A stretch of DNA of 36,810 nucleotides, taken from assembly GCA_037133915.1 (NCBI GenBank), contig JBAXND010000043.1, positions 1 to 36,810 on the forward strand, in the 5' to 3' direction. Shown here in pieces: positions 25,801 to 34,800 of this stretch. The notes under the pieces are model-generated. The model was not told the DNA's origin. It did not search any database and saw only the letters and a list, made by a program, of their open reading frames with translations. The stretch comes from Bacteroidota bacterium. Its GTDB lineage: Bacteria; Bacteroidota; Bacteroidia; Bacteroidales; CAIWKO01. Each line of letters starts with the position of its first letter. The first letter of the stretch is position 1. The position numbers and the translations under genes are program-made.

Positions 25801-28800
25801 TCGACAACCAGCGTTAACCTGGGCACCTACAACTTCAGCTTTGGCGCAACCTACAGCGTTACGGCCTATACACGCAAACCCAATGGAAACACAGATGCTA
25901 ACCCTGCAAACGATTCCAAAACGCAGGCCGGTATCAAACCTTCACTTTCCGGAACTCTGACAGTTGGAACCGGCGGTAGTTTTAAAACATTGTATGCTGC
26001 CGATTCAACGTTGAAATTAGTTGGCTTATGTGGTCCGCTGACTCTGCAAATGTTGTCAACTTATCCGGGCGGGACAGAAGTATTGCCACTTACATTCAAC
26101 AGCATTGCAGGCGTATCAGCAACGAATACAATAACAATTAAACCTGCACCTGGAGCAAGTCCGACCATATCAAGCACTACAGCAGCAAAAGTTTTCAATT
26201 TTAACGCTTCTCAGTATATTATTATTGACGGTTCTAATACTACCGGTGGAACGACAAAGAATCTTACGATTTCAAATTCCTATTCTTCCGGTACCGCAAT
26301 CACATTTACAAATGGCAGTTCCAACAACATAATAAAAAATACCGTGATCAAAGGAGCCGGCAGTGGAAGTTCCTACCCTGTTATTAACCTTTCGACCAGT
26401 ACAACCGTTGGCAATTCGAATGATACGATTCGCAATTGTGATGTTACATCGGTTGGAACATCAATGTACAATGGTATTTCGCTTAATGGAAGCAGCGGCT
26501 ATGTTGGGATAAATAACTGTGTAGAGGGTTGCAATATTTTCAACTTCTCCAACTACGGCATTTATCTGTTCAATTATTATAATTATACTACCATAAGAGG
26601 AAATATTATTTATGAGGTTAACACGATGACGGGGTCATTGTATGGTATCTTCCTGAATTACGCAGGTACAGTTACAAATATTAGCGGTAATAAAATTTAT
26701 GACCTCAAATCTTCAGGGTCTTCTCCTACTATCAGTGCAATATATTGTAATTGGGGCAATTCAGGGGACATTCTGAATGTGGATAATAATTTTATATCAC
26801 TCGAGACTTCAAGTGCCAATGCCAGCGCCACTGTTACAGGTATGCACTATTATCCGTCAAATGCCGGGACGTTTAATTTTTTCTATAATTCTGTTTACAT
26901 TGGTGGAAATGTCCCCGCCGGTACAACCTCATCATCTTGTTTCAAATTGATGGGAACCTATCCATCTGTAGTTAGAAATAACATTCTTTTCAACGCCCGG
27001 ACAAGCGCAGGAAAGAATTACTGCTTCTTTGTTAACTCCACATCTTACATGGCTTATTTAAAGTCTAACTATAATGATATTTTAGTAACAGGAACCGGTG
27101 GAACTATCGGTTATGACGGAACTACCAATTATACCGATACAACGGCATGGAAGGCTGCGAATAAAGATACAGCCTCTGTTTCCATTAATCCTTCGTTCTC
27201 AAATGTTGCACTCTGTGATCTTCATGCATCGAGTGCAGGCATCTGGAAAAAAGGCACCTGGCTTGCTGTTACTAAAGATTATGATGGTCAGGCGAGACCG
27301 ACAAATCCAACACGTCCGTGCATCGGCGCTGATGAGTTTACACCGACAGGTGATGATGCAGGTATTCTTGCAATCAATAGAATCTATTGTTCAGGCAGCC
27401 AGACCGTGACTGCGACCATGGCAAATTATGGACTGAGCACTCTTGTATCCGACTCCGTTTACTGGTCGGTAAATAACCATGTGCAACCACCCATCCAATG
27501 GACCGGAAGCATTTCGGTCGGAGCATCATTGTCTGTTCCACTGGGCAATTACACCTTCGCCACTGATACTGCATACACTATTACTGTCTATACGCGTAAT
27601 CCAAATGGAAATGCTGATGGTAATCCTGCCAATGATTCCAGAACTGAATCGGCCATTTACACCCAGATGACCGGGAATTTTAATATTGGAGCCACGGGCG
27701 GAAATTACACTACCATTGGTGCAGCCTTAGCTGATTTGAATACGCGAGGTATGTGCGGTGCTGTCAACTTCGTTCTGAACAATACTTACAACAGCACATC
27801 GGAAACCTTCCCTATAGTGATAAACCAGATATCAGGCATTTCGGCACTCAACACCCTAACCATTAAGCCGGGTACCGGTGTCACTGCTTCTATCAGCGGT
27901 TCTTATGCCGGCGGACTGATTAAGCTTGTCGGAGCTGACTATGTCACCATAGATGGTTCGAACAACGGCACCTCCTCACGTAACCTTACCATAACAAACA
28001 CCCATACTGTTAACAGCATTGCAGCAATCAATATCCAGAGTCTGGGAACCGGTGCCGGTGCTACGCACAATACAATCAAGAATTGTAATATCTCAACAGG
28101 CACAACCGGTTCCAGTTCTGTTTATACCTATGGCATCTATTTGGGTGGTAATGGTATCGGTTCTTCCGGCGACGATAATGATTATAATACCATTCAGGGT
28201 AACAGGATAAGTAAAGCTTATTACGGTGTTTATGCCAATGCATCGTCGACAGGTACAAACACCAACCTTAATATTCTGAATAATGCCATTGGCAGTGCCA
28301 CTTCAGGAAATTACATCGGCTTTGCAGGCATCTATGAGTATTACGCGGATGGGGGCATAATCAGCGGAGACACCATCTATAATATTACGAACACAACCGG
28401 TACACCCAAAGGAATCATCCTGAGTACAGGTGCTGTTAGCACTGCTGTGTCTAAAAACTACATCCATGATATTTATGGAACAAGCAGTTCGGGATATGGA
28501 GGATTTGGTATTTATGTTGCCAGCGGAAGTCTGACGAGCAATATAACAATCAGCAATAATATGATTGCCGCAATAGGTGGTACTGGTTTCAGTACGTTTG
28601 GTGGTTCGTCACCAGTGGGTATATACCTTGACGGTAGTTCAGCCGCATTGGGAGGCGTGAACGTCTGGTACAACTCTGTTTCAATGACAGGTACGCTGAC
28701 CTATAGCTCATCAGCAACATTAACCGCCGCCATGCTGGTTGATGGCGCTTCAAATTCGACCATCGACCTGAGGAATAATATTTTCACGAATTCTATGGTC

Positions 28801-31800
28801 AATAGCAGTCAGTCAAGTTCAAAGAACTATGCTATTTATTCGGTTTCCCCGAAAACTGCTTTCACGAATATCAACTACAATGATTATTATGTAAGCGGTA
28901 CACAGGGTGTGCTGGGTTACCTTGGCGGTGACCAGACAACAATTGCAGCCTGGAAACTTGCCACATCAAGCGATCTGAATTCTATAAACAATGATCCGCA
29001 ATTCACTTCCACTACCGACCTTCACGCATCTGCCTTTGCGTTGAATGGAGGAGCAAACGTTATCGGCACTATTACAACTGACTATGACGGGGACCTCAGA
29101 AACCTGACCACACCTGATATTGGTGCAGACGAATTCACACCACCAAATGATGATGCCGGAATTACAGCTATTAACCGTGCATATTGTTCCGGCTCGCAGC
29201 CAGTAAATGTTACGCTCAAGAACTTTGGAATGTTAACACTTACTTCTGCAAAAATTAACTGGACAGTTAACGGATCAGCACAAACACAGTATAGCTGGAG
29301 TGGAACATTGCCTTCAGGAACTTCTGTTGTTGTTCCGATAGGCAGCTATACATTTGCTTCAGGTCTGAATTACAACATCAAAGCATTTACAACACTGCCA
29401 AATGGTACAACGGATGCTAATCCCATCAATGATTCACTTACCGAAAAGAATATTAAAACAACAATGGGCGGGACCTATTCAATCGGAACCGGAGGTGACT
29501 TCACATCACTCAGAACTGCATGCGATTCACTTAATGCACGGGGAGTCTGCGGTCCGGTGATTTTGGAGCTGAATGCCGCCTACCTTTCATCTGCAGAGAC
29601 TTTCCCCATCACTATCAATCAGGCTCCGGGAATGTCGGCGGTCAATACCTTAACCATCAGGCCTGCAAGCGGTGTTACTGCGAGCATTTCAGGGACCTAC
29701 TCCACGGCTCACCTAATCAAGATTAATGGGGGTGCCTATGTAACTATTGATGGCTCAAATAATGGCACTAACAGCCGGAACCTTACCATCAGCAACACGA
29801 GTACTACCTCCAGCACCGGAGCAATCTGGGTTTACAGTGCGGGCACAGGTGCCGGCAGTAAATTTATTACCATTAAAAACTGTAACCTCAAGGCCGGTTC
29901 TAACGCCAATACAACATATGTTGTGTTTGTCGGAAGTACACTTGGTTCAACAGGTGCGGATAATGACAACCTGACTATACAGAATAACGTAATCAGCAAA
30001 GGTTATTATGGTATCTGGTGCGGTGCGCCCTCATCAGGAGTAAATGATAACCTGACCATCAGCGGTAACATCATTGGCTCTGCCACCGCTGCTGATTATA
30101 TTACCAACAGAGGCATCTATATTGCGGGTGCCAATGCCATGAACATCAGCGGTAATGAGATCTACAACATGATTACTTCTGCGGTCAGCAACAATATTGC
30201 AGGTATTGAGATTATGGATTATGTTACAAACGGAGTAATATCCAAAAATAAAATTCATGATATCAAGAATAACAGCAGTTCAGGATATGGGGCTTATGGA
30301 ATTAATGTTGGGGCAACAACGGGCACTTCGGGTGTTCAGATGGACAACAACATGATTTACCAGATACTCACTACCAACAACTACGCTTCAAGCACAACGT
30401 GGAATCCGTTTGGTATCCGTCTGACCGGAGGAACAGGATATAAACTTTATTACAATTCCGTCAATCTTTCCGGATCTCAATACGCTCTGGGCAGTTCGGG
30501 TACTCTGTCAGCAGCACTGCTAATCACGTCATCGACCATTACCGGAAACGATATCCGTGATAATATTTTTGCAAATGGAATTATCGGATTGTCGGGTTCT
30601 AAATCATACGCCATTTACTGTCCATCGGGAACCACCTTCTCAAAGATTAACTACAATGATTATTATGGAAACGGTACTTATGGCGTTCTTGGGTATCTTG
30701 GTGCAGATAAAACGACGCTTAACGATTGGCAGACGGCAACCACAAAGGATTCTGTTTCAAAGGCTATTGACCCAGTATTCTATTCATCAACCGATCTTCA
30801 CGTTTTATCTTTAGGTTTGGATGGTGCCGGGACTCCGATACCTGGAATCACTACTGATATTGAAGGCGACCTTCGAAATGTCTCTATCCCTGATATCGGG
30901 GCTGATGAGTTTACATTCCCGCAGTATGATGCCGGTATAACGGCCATTAACCGCAACTATTGCAGCGGCAGCCAGAATGTGACCGTAACGATTAAAAATT
31001 TCGGAATTGCCAACCTTACCAGCGCTACTATAAACTGGAGTGTGAACAGCGTACCTCAAACTCCGTTAAACTGGAGTGGAACCACGCTCACCACAGGTCA
31101 ATCGGCCCAGGTGGTTGTTGGAACATTCAGTTTTATCAATGGTATTTCCGATACAATTAAGGCAACGAGCAGTCTGCCGAGCGGTCAACCCGACGGATTT
31201 ACAACCAACGATTCGTGGACTGAATCTAACATACAGGCCTCTTATGCAGGACTTCTCACTGTTGGGCAAGGCGGTTTGTTCCCGACGCTCCGGGTTGCTG
31301 ACTCCACTTTACAACTTTATGGTATTTGCGGACCTGTAAAACTGGAATTACAAAGCATTTATCCGGCGACAGGCAGAACCGAAAAATTCCCGATTACACT
31401 GAGTGGTATTGCAGGTGTTTCATCTACCAACACCATTACAATTAAGCCTGCTTCAGGGGCGTCACCGTTAATCAGCGGAAGCAGCTCCGGTCAATTGATC
31501 GATTTCAGCGGCACCAAATATGTGATTATCGACGGATCGAATGCGACCGGTGGAACAACGAAAGACCTGACAATCTCGAATACGAATACTTCTGGCAGGG
31601 CCTTGCGGTTTATAGGTGACGGCAGCTATAATATGGTAAAGAATACGGTACTTAAGGGAGTCGCTTCCAGCACGTCTGTCGTAATTTTTTCAGAGAATAG
31701 CAACGGTGCAGCTAACTATGATACCTTACGAAATTGCGATATTACATCAGGGGCAAGTCTTACCTCAAAAGGGATATATTTTAGCGGTGCTTCGGCATTC

Positions 31801-34800
31801 GTTGGCATAAATAATACCATTGAAGATTGTAATATCTACAACTTCTCAAGCATCGGAATTGATTTGGGAAATTACTATTCAAAGACTACTATCCGACGCA
31901 ATTTTATTTATCAAACAACAGCTCAGGCTTCGTCATCTCTCTATGGCATCAATGTTGGAAATTCAATTTCGGGTGCCCGTTATGAGATCAGCCGGAATAA
32001 AATCTACAACCTGTCTTCCTCTACGTCAGCGGCATCCATCAGGGGAATTTATTTCTCCTCCTCATCCTCTGACACCCTGAATGTGACCAACAACTTCATT
32101 GATCTTGACGGAGCTTCAACTTCACCAAGTGCGTCTTTGTATGGGATGTATAATTCGGCAAGCTCCTCATCAAAGCTGAATTTCATTTATAATTCAGTAT
32201 ATCTTGGGGGCAGCAGTTCAGGCACCACATCGTGTTTCTACCTGAGTGGGTATAGCAACTCTTTTGTAAGAAACAATGTTTTATTCAATGCACGCACAGC
32301 ATCAAGCGGTAAGAGTTTATGCTTCCAGCTTTCATCAAGCAGTTATATGAGCAACCTTACATCAAACTATAACAATCTTCTGGCTACTGATCCGATATCG
32401 GGGTGTATTGGCTATAATACTTCAGTATATTTCGTTGACACTACCGCATGGAAAGGACAGGGTAAAGATTCGCTATCAACGTCTGTCAACCCTATATTTA
32501 CGAATGTCAGTTTGGGCGATCTTCACTCCAATGCCTTCGGTTTATGGAAAAAAGGCAACTGGTATGCTGCCTATACAACAGATTATGACGGCCAGACACG
32601 ACCGGTCAGTCCTACGCGTCCTTGTATCGGCGCTGATGAATTCATGCCGCCGCAAAATGACGCCGGAATAAGTGCTATCAGCCGATCATACTGCACAGGT
32701 GCGCAACCGGTGCAGGTGATGTTGTATAATTATGGTTTGCAAACACTCACCAGCGCTGTCATTAACTGGAATGTAACACCGGGAGGTGCTCAGCCGACCT
32801 ATAACTGGTCCGGTACATTGGCTACAGGAGCATCTGTACAGGTAAATGTCGGCAGTATTAATTTCTCGTCCGGAATTCCATATTCAATTACGGCCGTGAC
32901 TTCGCTTCCAAATGGTGTTACAGACCAGAATACATTCAATGATTCAAAAACGGAGAACAACGTTTATACATCGTTTTCAGGAGTCATCACTATTGGGCCA
33001 ACAGGTACCTTCCCGACACTCAAAATGGCAGCAGATACACTTAAAAAATATGGAGTATGTGGAGCCACTACACTGTCTATTCAGTCAACCTATACCAGCG
33101 AGTCGACGTTCCCAATCACTTTCAACGCCATTCCCGGAGCCTCGGCATTCAATTATATTACCATAAAACCGGCTACAGGTGCGACACCAACAATTACCGG
33201 GTCTAACAGCACAGCACTAATCGACCTCAATGGCATCAATTATCTTACTATTGACGGTTCAAATACGGTTGGAGGTACATCGCGCGATTTGACTATCAGC
33301 AATACCACTACAACCAGTCCCGGTGCGGGGATTCGAATCATCAATGACGCATCGAACGACTTTGTAAAAAACACCTTAATAAAAGCTTCCGGATCAACCA
33401 GCTATGGTGTATATTTCTCAACGGCCGGCGTAAGCGGGAACAGCAATAATACTGTTTACAACTGCGCAATTACTTCCAGTTCAACTACCTATACCGGGTA
33501 CGGCGTATATATGTATGGCAGCAGTGGCATTAACAGCGCCAATAATAAAATTGAGAAATGTGCTATATACGATTTTGCACAGTACGGTATAGATGTGGAA
33601 TACTACTATCCCGGTACTATTATAACCGGAAATCAGGTTTACGAAGTGGCAACGATGACAACAACCAGCCTCTACGGAATTTATTTGAACTATGGTACGA
33701 CAACCACCACCATTACCAACAACAAAGTATTCGATTTAAAATCGACCGGCAGTAACGTATATGGGCTGGATTATTTCGGAGGCGGTGCCGGTGAAGTTGC
33801 TACATTTTCAAATAATTTTGTCAGTATTTCGAATTCCACGGGCGCTGCAAATGTTTATGGATTCTATGCATGGCCAAATAACGGTACAGTTACTAATTTT
33901 TTCAATAATTCAATTTATATTGCAGGTACAGCCAATGGCACCGGCACATCAAATTGCGTATACCAGTATGCTGATTATACTGCAAATTATAAGAATAACA
34001 TTCTGGTAAATGCCCGTTCAAATTCGGGAGCCGGTAAAAACTACAGTATCAATATCCGCTCAACTTATGCGAATCTGACATCTGATTTCAACGATCTGCT
34101 TGCCAGCGGAACGGGTGGAGCGGTAGGATATAATGGTGTTGCCCTGACTTCGTTGGCGAACTGGCAAAGTGCAATGTCAAAGGATGCTTCTTCAGTAAGT
34201 GTCAATCCGAACTTCACGAACACTGCGATTTGCGATTTGCATGTTTGTGCTTCTCAGTTATTCCAGACTGGAACAACAATCAGCGGGATTACAACGGATA
34301 TTGATAACGATCCAAGAAACAGCCCTCCATGTATCGGTGCTGATGAATTCACCGGTTCAGTTGTTCCGACGAGTATAACCGCAACGGCTAACCCCATTTG
34401 CCCGGGTTCGTCAACGACACTAGGTATAAGCGGCGGCAGTCTCGGACAAGGGGCAACATGGAAGTGGTACACGGCAAGCTGTGGTGGTACGGCGGCAGGC
34501 AGCGGCACAAGTATTACAGTTTCACCTTCAACGGCAACAAGCTATTTTGTAAGATCTGAAGGCTGTTCAGGAAATACACTTTGTGCTACGCTGAATGTAA
34601 CTATTAAAACACTTTCGGTAATTGCGACTTCTGCTACGGCAACACCTGCAACTATTTGTTCAGGCGACTCCACTTTATTAGCATTAACGGGAGGTTCAAC
34701 GGGCACAGGTGCAAACTGGAATTGGTATTCGGGTAGTTGTGGCGGTACATTGGTAGGCACAGGTGCTTCGATTAAAGTCGCACCCACAACGGCCACAACT

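Noticed and set aside
20551..34350. Beta-helix modules as pectate lyases or other polysaccharide lyases
   Set aside because: The parallel beta-helix pattern is shared with those enzymes, but I could not see a conserved active-site set of Asp, Lys and Arg residues. A structural or adhesive role is safer.
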